Assembly (NCBI GenBank): GCA_001574975.1
Contig: KQ965750.1
Location: 186,001 to 250,000, forward strand
DNA length: 64,000 nucleotides
Reading direction: 5' to 3'
Source of the DNA: Gonapodya prolifera JEL478
Lineage: Eukaryota > Monoblepharomycota > Monoblepharidomycetes > Monoblepharidales > Gonapodyaceae
Below, in pieces: positions 20,593-34,206 of this stretch. A model generated the notes under the pieces. It made no database searches. It saw only the letters and a list, made by a program, of their open reading frames with translations, and was not told where the DNA came from. Position 1 is the stretch's first letter. Each line of letters opens with the position of its first letter. Position numbers and translations under genes: made by a program.

Positions 20593-22127
20593 GAAAAAAA
20601 GGGAGGAAGTGAATGGGATGGATTTGGTGACTTCACAAAAATCCACCACTTCACCATCCACACCGTCCCACCACCTTGCGCAATATCGGAGCCGGGTCAG
20701 CCTCGTCGCAATGCGCTTGGCTATTTCCTCGCCCCCGAAATCGTCGACAAAATCATCACTATCCATCCGAGCCCGAAATTCCAACACTCAGCCTGGTATT
20801 GTCTGGCCGGCCGCCGCGTTCATCCTGAAGTCAAACTACTCTTCGCCACTTCTCTCGAATCGCGGGTACCATCGCGGGTGGTGCTCGGCCGTGCCAACAG
20901 CCTCCGTGTCAAGTTCATCTTGGAGAATGGGCCCAATGCTTCATACATTCCAAAGATCGCCGAATTCGCAATGGCGGATCGCGTGAACGAGAATCGATGT
21001 ATCAGGTGCAATCAACACCTGCCAAACTACTACCTCAAGAGAATGACCTCCGAAACGTCCCTACCATATCTCTGCAGCTCTCAGGGTAGTGGCAGGATTG
21101 GGCTTGGATGCACAGAGTTACTCACCATGGATGAGGGGATTGCAGAGGTGCACTATGGGCTTTCTGTGGAGGACAGCAGCGGTGTAGCGGAGATTCACCA
21201 TCTTAGGCATCCCCAGCCCGACGTTGTCTACATCAGTGAGGCACGGTCGGCCGGCAGGAGGGCGCACGGGTCTTTGTCTCGGGCACTTGACTTCGGAGTC
21301 ATGAATCTTTTGCGAAAAGTCGCTGAAGGACATGATGTCGAGCATTATGTTAAAGTGGCGAACCTTTCAGACTCCCTCGCTGAGACGAAGCGAATGATGC
21401 GACAGGCAACAGCATACGACAACATCAAACTCGCCGTCTCCAGCTTTGTGATTGATGCCATTAGGGAGGCGGATGCGACAATAGTCCGCGTTTTCGGTGC
21501 TCGGCATCGGTTCCAAGGCCTTCGTAGGCAGATGAGCGCACCGCGACAGGTGAAATCAGATATGGTGGACAGCAGACGTTCTATTCCACCGTCTTGGCCC
21601 CCGCTTCTTCAAGGCTATGTTCGGTTTCCAGGCAATTTGACTCTCGACGAACATTGTTGCCGCGTGGGAAGCCATTCTGTCGATGCCTGGCGCCCCCCTT
21701 CCATGCCCTTCCTCTCTCAGCCATGTCGAAGTCCTGCGAAGCCATCCTGGTGAACCAGCAACTCCTGTCAAAACGCGCACGCCAGTTTCTGCCACACCTG
21801 CAACTGCAGTCGCTTCTGCAAAGAAATCTCAGAGGCAACCACCACGAAAGTTGGCGCCCGCTCATGCAAGTACGTGGTGACAGAGTCAACGGCTTGGCGA
21901 ACTTCATTTTGCATCGTTGTTCTAAGTCTTCAAAACTGAATCTGACAACCGTCTTTCATCTTCAATCCCGTCCTCCAATAGCGACCCCCAAGTCCAAATG
22001 GACTAAAAGGACGCCCGCACCACCATCTTCTGAGGTGCACCCACCGCCAAGCAAGAAGCAGAAAGGTGCGAACGGTGGTCGAGGTATGGTTGCCCACCTT
22101 GTTCTACCCCGGAATGTGCCAACGTGA
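20593..22127 (+). CDS. Hypothetical protein with F-box-like start
   Basis: Not recognised. A long open frame runs from about 20593, where AG precedes it and no ATG is in frame, to about 21.56 kb. It starts RNALGYFLAPEIVDKIITIHP, which resembles the LPxEIxxxIL helix of F-box proteins. It goes on AWYCLAGRRVHPEVKLLF, then a possible zinc ribbon NRCIRCNQHLP..YLCSSQG..GLGC and VIDAIREADATIVRVFGARHRFQ. A frame change follows: either a 5' splice site at about 21550 (CGACAG|GTGAAA) or an indel. The downstream exon MPGAPLPC..VKTRTPVSATPATAVASAKK ends at donor GTACGT (about 21870). A last exon from about 21980 (ATPKSKWTKRTPAPP..SKKQK) is basic and low-complexity, as in nuclear proteins. Both ends and the joints are uncertain. 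Confidence 0.45.
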
Positions 22128-23507
22128 AACATCTTGCCAGCTGTGCAGAGGAAATCTCGCGGTGATGTCGATCGCGAAGCAAGTCCACTTCGTGATCCGG
22201 AACAGCAGTCGCAGTAATTTTCATTTTTGTGTCCGATGGTAAGTGTTTGTAAGCGTAGTTCAATTGCCGTGCCCCACTGATATGACTTGTTATTCGGTGT
22301 AGCAAACTTTTTTGTTTCTTTTTTGCTTTCGAACCCACTTTCTTCCACATCAACACAACCATGCTTTTGAACGATGGAACACCAACTTCTTTTCTCTGTT
22401 TGGCTCCCACTGCAACCTTCTCGGTTTTCACTTCCACAAATTTCACCCAATTCTCGCAAGGGTGTATTGGCGTCACTACGATCATCATTTTTTTCGCCCT
22501 TTTAGACGATACACATCACACACTGTATGGTCTCTGGTCTATTTAGACGTATCCAACACAGCCTCTTCGCTCGCTATCCATGGTTGATTTGCCGCTTACC
22601 TTTGGTTGCGTGCTGAATCTCGCGGTGTAGCTTAGTGCAATATTGTGACAGCGGTTGTATATATGTCTAAATACAAGCGACTAGCGGGCGTCGTCCCCCT
22701 CCCTCCTTCCCTTCCTCTCGTCCAATTCCTTCAGACGAGACGTCAACCGCCAGCTCCACGAGGCGGTGGACGATACGCACGCCCCCACCTCCGATTGTTC
22801 TCCGCGTTCCCGGAGCTCACGCAGAGCAAAATGGCTGTGCGGGGTAGTAGTGCGCTGGCAAACTCATTCCTCGACGTGAGGTTTGTCTGATGATGTCAGT
22901 CCGCGAACAAGCTCAAATCGGCCACATTCCCCATTTTCCCCTCACCTTGTGGTCACTGTGATAGTATCTCTAACTGTGATCCCGTTTTTCTCCTCATCTC
23001 CAACATTGCCATTCTTGCCCAGATACCTGCGTTCTTGTCGTTGATGCCGCCAAGTCAGGTCTCCACACCGAGGTCAAACTACCGCGAGCACAATTGTGCC
23101 CAGTGTCACGGTCCACGGAGAAGCGAGGAGGGGCGAGGACAAATGCAGCACGAGCTACGTGATGACAGGCTCACTGTTGGAAACAACGCCGCCTTGCATT
23201 CTTCCCACGCGGCTCTCACCAGAGTGATCTTGAAGCACAGCACTCGTCTACACATCTCTCTTCAAGTCCGGCAAGATCTCCCCTCCGTCTAGCGCCCAAG
23301 CTTTGTGTGACGCTCATGACACCTCTGATTGCATGGAAGCGGATCCGCGTTGAGAGAGCGTTGGGGAGAGTTGCTGGTCATCAGCTCCAGCGCAAAGAGA
23401 ACGTCAGGTGCAAACCGCAGGTGTCAGTGATGGTGCGTCTGCGGGTGAAAGATGTCCCTCGCTACGGTCACAGCCCTCGCGTCTTCACCTTCCGCCTTGT
23501 CGCGACA
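22128..23507. other. Intergenic region, no gene assigned
   Basis: Between the hypothetical protein and prephenate dehydratase. The first 500 bp are AT-richer, with T runs (22304-22326, 22488-22502) and a TATATATG at about 22660. A short start MAVRGSSALANSFLDVR followed by a possible donor lies near 22831-22881, but no convincing downstream exon was found. Confidence 0.5.
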
Positions 23508-25968
23508 ATGCCCGATCCCGCCACGGAAACAGCAGACGCAAACGCCTCACGAGGCGCAGATGGAAAGGGGACAACGCGCGTGGCGTATCTCGGTCCGATG
23601 GGCACGTACTCGCACCAGGTGAAGTCGCCTCTCGCATTCGTCCCCGTGATGGATCGCTGATGCGAAATGGCGAACGCGGCGACTGCTGTGGACGCAGGTT
23701 GCCGTCGGAGAGTTTGGCAAGGGGCTCGTGTACGTGGGACAGGGTACCATTCCTGGTACGTTACCGTGTGGTCCGATCGGCCTTGTTTTCTCACTCACCA
23801 CCCCGTCCACGCCGCCGGAGAAAGCCGTGTTCGACGCAGTGCAGCAGGGCGCGGCAGAGTTTGGCGTGGTCCCGTTCGAGAATTCAACAGAGGGAGCCGT
23901 CAATCCATGCTTGGATTCCTTCACGAAGGGTGGAGTCAGGATTGTCGGAGAGGCGTATTTGCAGGTGAGCACGAAGGCGATAGGACGATGTGGTGAGGGC
24001 TGAGGTAGACAACGGAGGCGAACGATCCTGCGCGGAAGGCCGACGAGTCGCCGGTGGCGAGTCATTCTGAGTGGGCAGTGTAATCGACTTGCTGGCAGGC
24101 CGCAAGCCCGATTTCGCGAGGAATGACCGAAAGTTTAATACGTGGTTGGTCGAGACATTCTATCTCTCCCGGCGGAGCGGCTACAATCGCTGACGGAAGA
24201 CCCACACTGATTGTGTAACGAGCCCCGCGATGAGGACCATGAATAGAGCGGAGTTTGGCTGGAAATCTTGACCGAGCATGGCGTGAATATCGACTGACAA
24301 AAGGAAAACGGAAACGAGGGATGCTGCACGAGCAACACGTGAGACCTGAGATGAGCAAATGAGTCCGACGGATATGTGTGACGCCGCTTCCACGACCTCG
24401 GGGGGGNGGGGGGGTATTTCGCAAGACGGGCTAGCTGGCGTTCTGCTGCTAAGGGGGGCGACGCCAAGTGCGACGAGAGTAGTCTCTCCGAGAGGATGAG
24501 TGCCCCGAACGGTTACGGAGGCAGCGCAGTGCCTGGAACCACAACAAAGTTCCCGCAACTTGGCGCCGTGTTGGACCGCGGGTGAAGGAACGTTGCTTAT
24601 CGCCGCATTCGTGTCCGCGATCGTGGAGAAAACGGCTCCGAGGAGGCAGGGACGAGACGGACACGCGAGGCGGGAGGAGTGATGGATGCGCATGGCGTAG
24701 ATGCTCCGTGACCTGGGCCTGACTCACACTCACCCACCTCGTCATCCCCAGATCCACCACTACCTCCTCCTAACCCACCCCTCGACCCCCCCCACCCGGA
24801 TCTACTCGCACCCGCAAGCCCTCGCCCAATGCTCGACCTACCTCTCGACGCACCACCCGGGGGCTCAAATCATCCCCGTCTCCTCCACGGCAGCCGCCGC
24901 AAAAATGGCCAAGGACCAAGGAGAGGGCACTGCGGCGGTGGCGAGCATTATGTGCGCCGAGGTGTATGGGCTGGAAATGGGCGGGCGGGAGGTCGAGGAT
25001 CGGCGGGGTGAGTTTGAAGGGGAGAGGAGGTGGGGGTTTGGCTGGGGGGCTGTGGTTTACGGAAACTGGGGAGTTGGGGAGAGGTAGACAGAAGCGGACC
25101 ATTTAACGACGCAGAGACGCCATCTGGAATAGGCCGCGAGCGAGACGTCTCGATCTCTGGGACAATGTCGTGGGCTACTACGGTGGAAATGCCGAGAGAG
25201 AAAACGGGACAGCGCACCGTCTTCACGTAAGAGCATGGACGCGGAGTGTGCGGAGCGATGGGATCTGTGTCGCTTCCCAGGGCTGCAACAGAGCTCTCGC
25301 GCAAGGTAGATGAGAAAAGGAAGGAATGGGGCCGGGAGAGGGGTTGTGTGGAGAAGAGGGCGTGGAAAAGCTGGGACAAAGACCTGGAGGCTGGGAGTGA
25401 CGTACCCCAAAAATGGTCGCCACAAACGGACAGGATCCACACCAATTCAGATTCACCACTTGGATGGGAGGCTGGGAGCACATACCTGGGTGTGGGTTGG
25501 GGTTGGGAACGAGACAACGAAGAGGTCGAGGGGCTGGGCGACGATGGGGTTCCGCACTCATGTGGGTGCAAGTGCTAATCGTGGCAAACTTTTTCCACTC
25601 CTAAAGACAACACAACCCGATTCTTTGTCATCGCACCTATCACCACCGGCACCACCTCCCATCCCAGTTCGACTCCCCTTTCCACCACCACGTCCGCCTC
25701 TACAAACCCATCCAAAACCCTCATCCTCTTCACCGTTCCACACGCCCTTCCCGGTGCTCTCGCCCGTGCACTGAACGCTCTGGCCTCGCGGGGGCTGAAC
25801 CTATCCATGATCACGTCGCGCCCGTCCGGAGTGCGCAAGTGGCACTACTGGTTCTTTGTGGATGTCGAGGCCGACGAGAACGATGACAGGGTCAAGGAGG
25901 CTCTGAGGGAGATGGAGGGGGAATGCGAGGTCGTGCGCGTTTTGGGGTCGTATAAGAGTGTTCGGTAG
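23508..25968 (+). CDS. PHA2: Prephenate dehydratase (P-protein type, with ACT domain)
   Basis: Converts prephenate to phenylpyruvate in phenylalanine synthesis. The first exon has RVAYLGPMGTYSHQ (the N-terminal PDT motif) with donor GTGAAG. Next come VAVGEFGKG, then KAVFDAVQQGAAEFGVVPFENSTEGAV with the family's VPxENS motif, and IVGEAYLQ. After a 787-nt intron (23965-24751): IHHYLL, RIYSHPQALAQC, PVSSTAAAAKMA, AAVASIMCAEVYGLE and VEDRR. After a 609-nt intron (25008-25616): DNTTRFFVIAP and the ACT domain TLILFTVPHALPGALARAL..LNLSMITSRP..WHYWFFVDV, then TAG at 25968. The catalytic T-R-F within NTTRF is present. The ACT domain normally gives feedback control by phenylalanine. The start is at ATG 23508, closest to the catalytic domain; an in-frame ATG lies at 23307. 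Confidence 0.9.
24400..24414. repeat. G run with an ambiguous base (n at 24407)
   Basis: A 15-base run of G broken by one n inside the first long intron of prephenate dehydratase. It marks an unresolved homopolymer and a weak point in the assembly, not a biological feature. Confidence 0.9.
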
Positions 25969-26641
25969 GGTGAGGGTTGTGGGGGATGGACTTTGGCTGT
26001 GTACGGGATTGGTGTGTGATGGAGTGAGACGCATGGAAGCCGCTCTTGTGCATGGACTATATATTGCAGATGCGAGTCCTTGTGCAGTTGGTGAGAGGGC
26101 GCAAGCTAGCTTCCCAATTCCTTTCACTCCCCTGTCTCACATTCAAAAAACCCAAATAGAAAAACAGTACATTCAATAATTTAAAAACAACACGGGTATT
26201 ATCTTTATCCAAAGCGTTCCCCAAAGTGATTGAGGTAGCGGTATCCTCGTTGCTGACGAGAGTCCGCCGTCCTCGCCAAAGGATGGGAGCGGGGCACTCC
26301 ACAAGTCGCAGGTCGTCCGTCTGCACCAGATCTGGGATCGCCAACTATGTGAAGTGAGACGGGATTTGGTGCTACAATAAACAATGTTCCCGTTACATAT
26401 ACTTCGTACGTCATCGCCATTGAATTCTCAGCAAAAGGATGCAACCAACATCAGCATGCAGCACATATCTCTGGAGGCTGGGGAAGCCTTGGGGAGCTCG
26501 GGCTTTATTTATCAATGGGCGCGTCGTATCGGGACCGCCTTTCATATGCAGGGAAACTTTGTGTCGTGCTTCGTGTTGGGGGTTGCTCATGAACACCACG
26601 AGTGAGTCCGACCACAGTGTACTCTGCATGCCTGCGACTCA
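25969..26641. other. Intergenic, probable POLQ promoter region
   Basis: About 670 bp between the prephenate dehydratase stop and the polymerase theta ATG, both on +. An AT-rich part at 26140-26200 could hold the 3' end signals of the first gene. No further gene or RNA is visible. Confidence 0.5.
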
Positions 26642-29600
26642 ATGCCTCCGAAACGATCGGGTCTAAAATCGCGCAGCCGTGAAACGGGAACGACAGTAAG
26701 CGGGACCAGCGTGGCGCTGGGCGTGTCGAGCATCCAGTATCATTTCCGCAGTGTCGGGCGGCCGCGCACTGGTGTCACCTCTGCAAAATCAAAGACCCCG
26801 TCGGCGTTAGAAGTCACAAAAGGGAGCTGCGAGAGCATCGAGGATGGTGACGAGGGGGATCGAGAAAATCGGGAGAATCGGCCAGTGTCGGCAATCGCGG
26901 CAGTGGACAAAGTTCCCAACAATAATTCAAAGCGACCCGCATTCAAGTGCCCGATACCTCGACCAAAATATGTGGGGAATCCAATTGAGAGAGTCGATTC
27001 GAATGGTGCTCTCACCGCTTCCGCCTCTCTTGTCGAGCCGCTGGGTTTGAGGAAGGGTCACCGTTCTCCCAAGAAGCGGAAACGGCCAACCTCAACCCAA
27101 ACCACTCCAGACGCGGATCCCGCTCTTAGAAGTTCTGCAGGGACGAGGCAGCGACAATCTGGAAACTCACCGTCTCCAACATCGAGGGTATCCATATTGC
27201 CACTTGCAGCAGGCAAACACTGTCGAAACACGGAAGCAGAGTTATCTTTGCAATTGGATGATTCTGACACCGACCTCGTGCCCTCTTCTCCGGACACTAA
27301 TCACGGGACCTCGCACTTTTCTTTCAGTGCCCGCATCGCGGCATGTGGTGTTTCCATCCCACAGTTCATGGACCCGTTCGCTGGTTCTGAAGCAGGGTCG
27401 GACATCGAGGACACTTCTACGAAACGAGAGTATGGGGTAATTCGCGACGCTGACTCGTGGAGCCTGGATCTTTTGGAAAGCAAAAATGAAGAGTTGCGCC
27501 AACACACGGTGTCTCCGAACCCAGCAGCGAATCCTGCCATCAATATGTCACCCATCCCCCTTAGAAATAATCGTGAGCGATACCTTTCATCGGGGTCTCG
27601 TGATGTCACAATGGCCAAAGTCGCCGCAGACGCTCTCGAATCAACCCAAGTATTTTGGGCGGCTTGGGAAGAGGAACATGGTGCGCAATGCCCGAACGAT
27701 AATGATGGAATTGACTTTCTGGATGAGCCAAGTGAAGTGTGGGGATGGTCGGAGGGAAAGGAATTACTGAACCTGGAAAGGACTGGTCAGACTGATTCTG
27801 GTGCCTCGGGACGGCATGAAGTCGACGATGATCATCAGCCTCCTCTCGTAGAAATTTTCCCGAACATCTCCCCCAAAGGCATCATTGACGTCACAGAGAA
27901 GAAGCTTGCAATCCCACAGGACGCGCCCATTCCACCCTCCTCCTCCTTAAGCCACTGCACCCCACTACTTGAGCAGAATGTTGGACTAGCCAACCTCAAC
28001 GCGTCTTCATCCGATCAACAGCGTTTGCTGAGGCTCATCGTTCAAGCTAGCATCCCCCCAGCAAGCGCAACGGTTCAGCCAAAACTTGATCCTCCATTTT
28101 CCAAACCCACCGGGGACTCCAAAGCCCTTCCATTGAATCCACTTATTGCACCCGATGTCAATCATCACGTGAAGCAACCACACTTCCACATTGACCGACA
28201 AATAGACATAGATGATTCCTCTTTGATTCCGCCCATTGGATTGGATGATCCCGATGCACCTGACCCACTACTGAGACTGGTGAGTACCAGAAGCGTCTTG
28301 CGGCGAGCACGACTCTAAATCAAGTACTCTCAGGACCACCCCGATTTCGGTCTGCCACCTGATGTCGTTGAAGCGTATTCTCTCGAGGGCGTTGTGGCAA
28401 TGCACGAATGGCAGGTCAGCTTTGCGAGCCTCAAGATTCCGCGATCACTGCATGACTCTTTCCCGTCTTTCCTGAAGAGAGCTTGTCTTTTATCACCTGG
28501 CGCTCTTGATGGCTCTCGTAGCCTTGTGTACGGTGCACCAACAGGCGCGGGGAAGACACGTGGGTAGCTCTTCTCGTCGTTGCATTTTCTCTGACTTGAA
28601 GCCCACTTGACCTCCGTCCTCCGTACTTCGAAGTTGTTTCTGACCTGATTCTCCTTCGTCGGCTTCTGTCACATCGTTCTGCGGCGTCTACTTCTGGTCA
28701 GAGTACCGGACGCGCATTCGTTGTTCTCCCTTACGTTTCGGTGGCCGCAGAGCGGCTGAAGCAGATGCAACGAATATTCGCAACATGTGGCCTTGTTGTT
28801 GCCGGGTTCTATGGTTCAGGGCAAACCCAAGGGACTGGAATGGACGGGTGGGATGTCGGTGAGTATTCGTTGGTTGAACAAAGTTTAAGTGCGCTTACCT
28901 CTCAAAATTATCGTTAGCGGTCTGCACAATTGAAAAAGCAAATTCTCTACTTAATCGATTCGCAGAAAGCTCCCTTCTGACCACCATTGCTTGTCTGGTT
29001 GTAGACGAAGCTCATATGATAGCTGACCCGTCCAGAGGCTGCATACTTGAGCTCTTAATCACAAAGTGCATATACGGTGCTGGGAGGGGGGTTTGTCAAG
29101 TAGTTGCGATGAGTGGTGAGAGTGTAGTGAAAGTGAATCGCTATTGACTTTCCTAACCTCTTGATTTCTGATATTCAGCAACGATTCCAAACATCAATCT
29201 GCTATGTGAGGTTTGCATGCTTAAGATATATCGTTGTTTTTGAACAAACCATTGGCGATTCCAAAGCGTCCTGGCTGACCGGAGAACTTTTTTTATCAGA
29301 TTTTCGACCGGTTCCTGTTACCGAACATGGTAAGTTGAATATCAAGGCCTTTTTCCGACACACCAGTCCTGATATTTAGTGCCCAAACCGCAAAGTGTTT
29401 GTCGAAGGGAAAATGCTTGACCGGAGCTTGAATGAAGAAAGGGTATTGCGCAAAGAGATGACCAAATCGGATCCCGACGGCCTCTGTAAGTTGTCCCCTA
29501 AAGGCGATAAGGTGGCTTTCTTGAGATCGCTATTTGGTGTTTTGTTTCCCCAGTTGCTCTGGTCTCCGAAACCACAGCACAAGGTCACTCTGTTCTTGTA

Positions 29601-32600
29601 TTCTGTCCAACCAAGAACGGTTGCGAAGCAGCTGCCACATTGATCGCAAAACTTTCGCCTCCAACTCTTGATGTTGATCTTGCCACGTCTCGAAAGCAGT
29701 TGCTATTGGAGCTGGGAAGAACTCCCGGAGGAATGGATCCGACTTTAGAAACAACGGTACCACGAGGTGCAGCATTTCACCATTCAGTAAGTCTTTCACT
29801 TGCTGTGCAAGAATATCCCTCTTTGAACCTATGATCGGTTGCAGGGTTTAACGGCAGAGGAGCGAGATCTGATCGAGCAAGCGTTTCAAGTGGGAATCAT
29901 AAACGTTCTCACCGCAACATCAACCCTGGCTTCTGGTGTTAATCTACCAGCCCGCCGCGTTATCTTCCGGGCACCATACATTGCTCGAGAATTTTTGGAT
30001 GCTGGTTCTTACGCTCAAATGAGAGGACGAGCTGGCCGCAAAGGAAAACACGTGATGGGAGAGTCTGTCATCATGTGCAAGAAGGCAGACTTGGACAAGG
30101 TTCAAAAGCTACTCACTTCAGAAGTACGACCAGTGAAGTCGTGTCTTATGGATGAATTGAAAGGCATGAAACGAGCCCTGATGGATGTCATTGCAGCGCG
30201 TCTGGTCAAAACGGAATCGGATGTTGTAGAGTATCTCAAATGCTCACTCCTTTATGCAGAAGATATCGCTGCAGAATCCAACCAACAACAAAGTGAGGCA
30301 GGAAAACGGAAGTTCGAGGATGGTAGATCGTGGAGAGCCGCAAGACAAGTGCTTGACTACCTCCTCGAGCAAGAGATGATCTCGCGCGTGACTATAGATA
30401 CCCTCCCCGTTAGTGCTGGCGCCGTGCAAGACCGAACAGTTGACCCACCGATGCCAGAGGTTGCATACGTTCCAACACGCTTGGGTATCGCGACAATGGC
30501 AAGCTCGCTAAACCCAGAAGAGGCAATATGGGCTTATCGCGAACTCAAATCTGCGCAGACACATTTTGTGCTCGAAGACGAATTACATATCGTATATCAC
30601 GTGACACCTATTTACTTCCTGCCGCCGCCGAATTGGAAGCGATTTTTTGACATATGGTTGACAATGTCCGAAGTGAAAAAGCTTGTTTTGGGCGCTCTCG
30701 GAGTACAGGACGTCGAGAGTATTATTTTAGCTCTGAGGCGAGACAACAAGTGTGCTCATAAATTTCCTTCAGAGGATGTTATGAGGCTTAACCGGTAAGT
30801 TTTCTGAAGAAGACATGAAAAACTACTCTATCTCATTTATTGCCATCTCCAGCTTTTTTGTTGCCATGATGCTGCACGATCTAATCAAAGAAGTTCCCTT
30901 CCCGGACATAATACAGCGGTACGATGTGAATCGGGGTATTCTGCAGCAGCTCCAGTGCCAAAGTGCAACATTTGCGGGCATGATTACTATTTTTTGCGAA
31001 AGGTGAGTGACGCTGAGGTGCGATCGTACTCTCCTCAAACAATTTGTTCTGTGGTTGTTCACGTTCAGGCTTGGCTGGAGCCTTATGAAGCTGATAGTCA
31101 ATCAACTCGAGAGCAGATTGAACTTTGGAATCGAAAGTGTAATTTCCATTTGCTTCAGCGATGTCCCACACCATCATCCAACCTAGCTTAATTCATGATA
31201 GGAACTACTTGATCTCGTTCGAATTCCAAACCTCAAGGGCTTTCAGGCACGAATGCTCTGGAGAGCTAGTATCAAGACAGTTACTGCCGCGGTGAGTGTT
31301 GCGAGATATGAGACTACTTTGCAGTCCTTTACCCCGCCATTTTAGGCATGCACTTCTCCAGAAGAAATATTTCATTACCTGTGGTCCGCACGACCCTTCA
31401 AAGCCATCACCAAAGGATACGGAGACACACGTACAGAGGAACACCAGCGAAGAATTGACTATCGTGCTGCCCACTTAATCGTGCAAGGTGCATGCGCAAT
31501 TCTAGAAACAGAGAGAGGAACAGATCGACATGATAAATTCGCCAATGGGGCTCGTAAAGTTCATAAACCATTTGAGCGAAATGGATCGGTATCCTGGAAC
31601 CGAGGAAAGTTGTCCAGACCCATTGGCCGAGGACAAGCTTTCACTCGCAACATTTCAGCTGATAATGCCCGTCCACGACAAACGAAAGCACCACCTTTGG
31701 TACGCTCGGACGGTACTACAAAGAAGCTTCTTGGAGTCGAAAGCATTGTCGCCAAAATGGTGGAGCAACTTCCGGAACCATCAGTAGCCAAGCCGGCGTC
31801 GGCAAATCAAGGCAATCTCGTCCACTGCACCATGCTGGAAAAAAATCAACCTGCCGGCGGGATTATTCCCTCTTTGAAACCATTCGGCGAAGAAAGAAGT
31901 TCATTGGACACTTCGCCCTCTAAGGATCCCCATCGTCGTGAAGAAATATCAACTCTTCCCATTCTTGATCTTGATATTGGTACCATTCCGACTACTTATG
32001 AAAGGTATAATGTTACCGATGATCCAACCATTTTCACTGCTTTTCTGGAAGAGTGGTCGGAGAAAACGACTTGGGTGTTCTCAGTCGCAACAACTATAAT
32101 GGGAGAGCGAAGTGTGATGACCGGCCTCGCTATCAGCTACGCTCCTGGATTTGTGTGCTACCTTGATGCAGAGAGTTCTCTGTGGGATTGGTCTCTCATT
32201 CATTCAAGGTTCAGAGATGTTGGAGTCTCCAAGATTGCTTTTAACATGAAACTTCAAATGAAGCATTTGACAAGAAACGGAACGGTTGTGGAACCTCATT
32301 TGCTGGATCCTCGGGTGGCATCCTGGTGCTTAGATCACGAGGAGGAGGAGAAACCGCTCTCAAAACTGTTGCAGCAACACCTTCCATCCCTGGTCATCGC
32401 TCGCAGTGGCCGAACACTATCCGATGCCACGTGCTCAGAAGTACACAGTGTATGGTTCCTCATGTCTTATCTTGCCAAACGTCTGGAAAAGGACGGGCTG
32501 CTTGACCATTATTTGAATGTCGAAATGCCTCTGAATCACGTCCTCGCTATCATGGAAGAAACTGGTGTTGGATTTGTATCACATAGCTTCCAAAAGTATT

Positions 32601-34206
32601 GGGAAGTGTTTAATCGACGTCTGCAAGAGCTTGAGCGGGAGGCATATGCCATTGCTGGTCATGCTTTCGCTCTAACAAATCCTGCCCAGGTTGGCACAGT
32701 TCTCTTTGATGAGCTCCAACTTGAAAGTTTTGATGCCGGAGTCACCATTACACATGAGAAAGAACAGATTATTCCTCGGAGAGTACCTCAAGATTCTAGA
32801 TCTGTCCGTCGGAGCACATCAAAAGAGATTCTCTTAAAACTTGCAGCTCAAGGGCATCGAATGCCATCTATTGTGTTGGAGCACCGTCAACTATCGTCGA
32901 TCGTGTCAAAGCAACTGTTCCCGCTCCAACACGCAAAAGTCCAGAACGAACATTTTGACATGTATCGGGTACACACAACGTTTTTGGTGAACACGGTAAG
33001 TATTAGTTCTTGCGAAAATCCAGGCATAACTTCATCAACTCTCGGCATAGTCTACAGGACGGGTCTGCACAAACTTTCCGAACCTGCAGAACATACCACA
33101 TCCTATTGCTCAGCAACAGTCAGAATCTTCTCACGAATTAAACACGGTCGAGGCAGTGAATCTCCGTGACGCCTTTCAAGCTGCAGATGGATGTGTGCTT
33201 TTGTCCGCTGATTATTCACAACTGGAGTTGCGAATAATTGGTGAGTTATTGTCCTATTCCGATAAAGTGTTGTTTCTGTCATTAATTGGCCCTTTTTGCT
33301 CGCTGAAGCGCATCTATCCCAGGATTCCTCTCTGGTCCGTTTACTTTGTTCTGGAGGGGACTTATTCCGTCTCATCGCATCACTATGGCTCGGCATTCCT
33401 CCCGACCAAGTCACTTCTGAAGCGCGAAAGCGTGCTAAAGTCGTTGTTTATGGTGTAATGTATGGCATTGGACCATCTAATATGTCGGAACAACTGGGCT
33501 GTCCAGTGCCCGTGGCAGAAGAATTCATTGTCGGATTGAAACGCCTTTTCCCTGGATTTCCAGAATTCGTTCAAAAAACGGTGAAGGATTGTGAAATGCG
33601 GGGATGGGTTGAGACAATGCTTGGGAGGAAACGGTGGCTTCCGTTGATCCGCTCGACGAATATGGGGGAACGGTAAGCCAACACATTGTTATGCAATGTT
33701 ATCGTAACATTTGTTTACAAACAACAATGCAAATGATAACATAGGTCACACGCACAGCGGCAAGCAGTCAGTGAGTACCGAATTATTGCAATGGGCATGA
33801 GTGCAATCCAACCACAGTTCATTCCAAACTACAGACACTACGATTCAAGGCTCTGCGGCAGACCTCGTCAAACTTGCTATGATTCGAATTTCGAGTGAAT
33901 TTTCCCGACGCTATGGTTGTTGGTACGAAGGTGGAACCGATGTCGGGGCACGGAGATCCGCAAAAGAGACCCCACATTTGATACTCCAGATTCATGATGA
34001 GCTGCTTTTCGAAGTACCAGAGCATTTGGTATCTGACGTTACCGTAAGTTGGAGTCAATGTGAGGGTTTTGTTATTTGTCGCCTTTAACGACTGATGTTT
34101 ATCTCAGGAGATCATCACCGTTTGCATGTCCTCCGCCATTAATTTACGTGTCCCTCTTCCCGTCAATGTGTCAGTGGGGAAGACATGGGGATCACTCGCA
34201 CGCTAA
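26642..34206 (+). CDS. POLQ: DNA polymerase theta (helicase plus A-family polymerase)
   Basis: Enzyme of theta-mediated end joining. The first exon codes about 550 mostly disordered residues from ATG 26642. The helicase begins LPPDVVEAYSLEGVVAMHEWQ (about 28.34 kb), with Walker A YGAPTGAGKT (28529-28558), VVDEAHMI (29001-29015), VAMSATIPN, ALVSETTAQGHSVLVFC, GIINVLTATSTLASGVNLP and QMRGRAGRKG (30016-30045). A linker and a degenerate exonuclease-like part (CYLDAESS, IAFNMKLQM, DPRVASWCLD) follow. The polymerase has ADYSQLELRII (33210-33233), then after a GTGAGT..GAAG intron AHLSQD, RKRAKVVVYGVMYG (motif B) and QIHDELLFEVPE (motif C, HDE at 33989). It ends VSVGKTWGSLAR, TAA at 34206. All catalytic motifs are intact. 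More than ten exons; the total is near 2,000 residues. Confidence 0.93.

Noticed and set aside
22620-22690. tRNA A-box-like tagcttagtg
   Set aside because: No B box (GGTTCGANTCC-like) follows at the right distance and no cloverleaf can be drawn.
25246-25578. Open frame of 110 codons in the second long intron of prephenate dehydratase
   Set aside because: Low-complexity composition, no family resemblance, and clean splice signals on both sides make it intronic.
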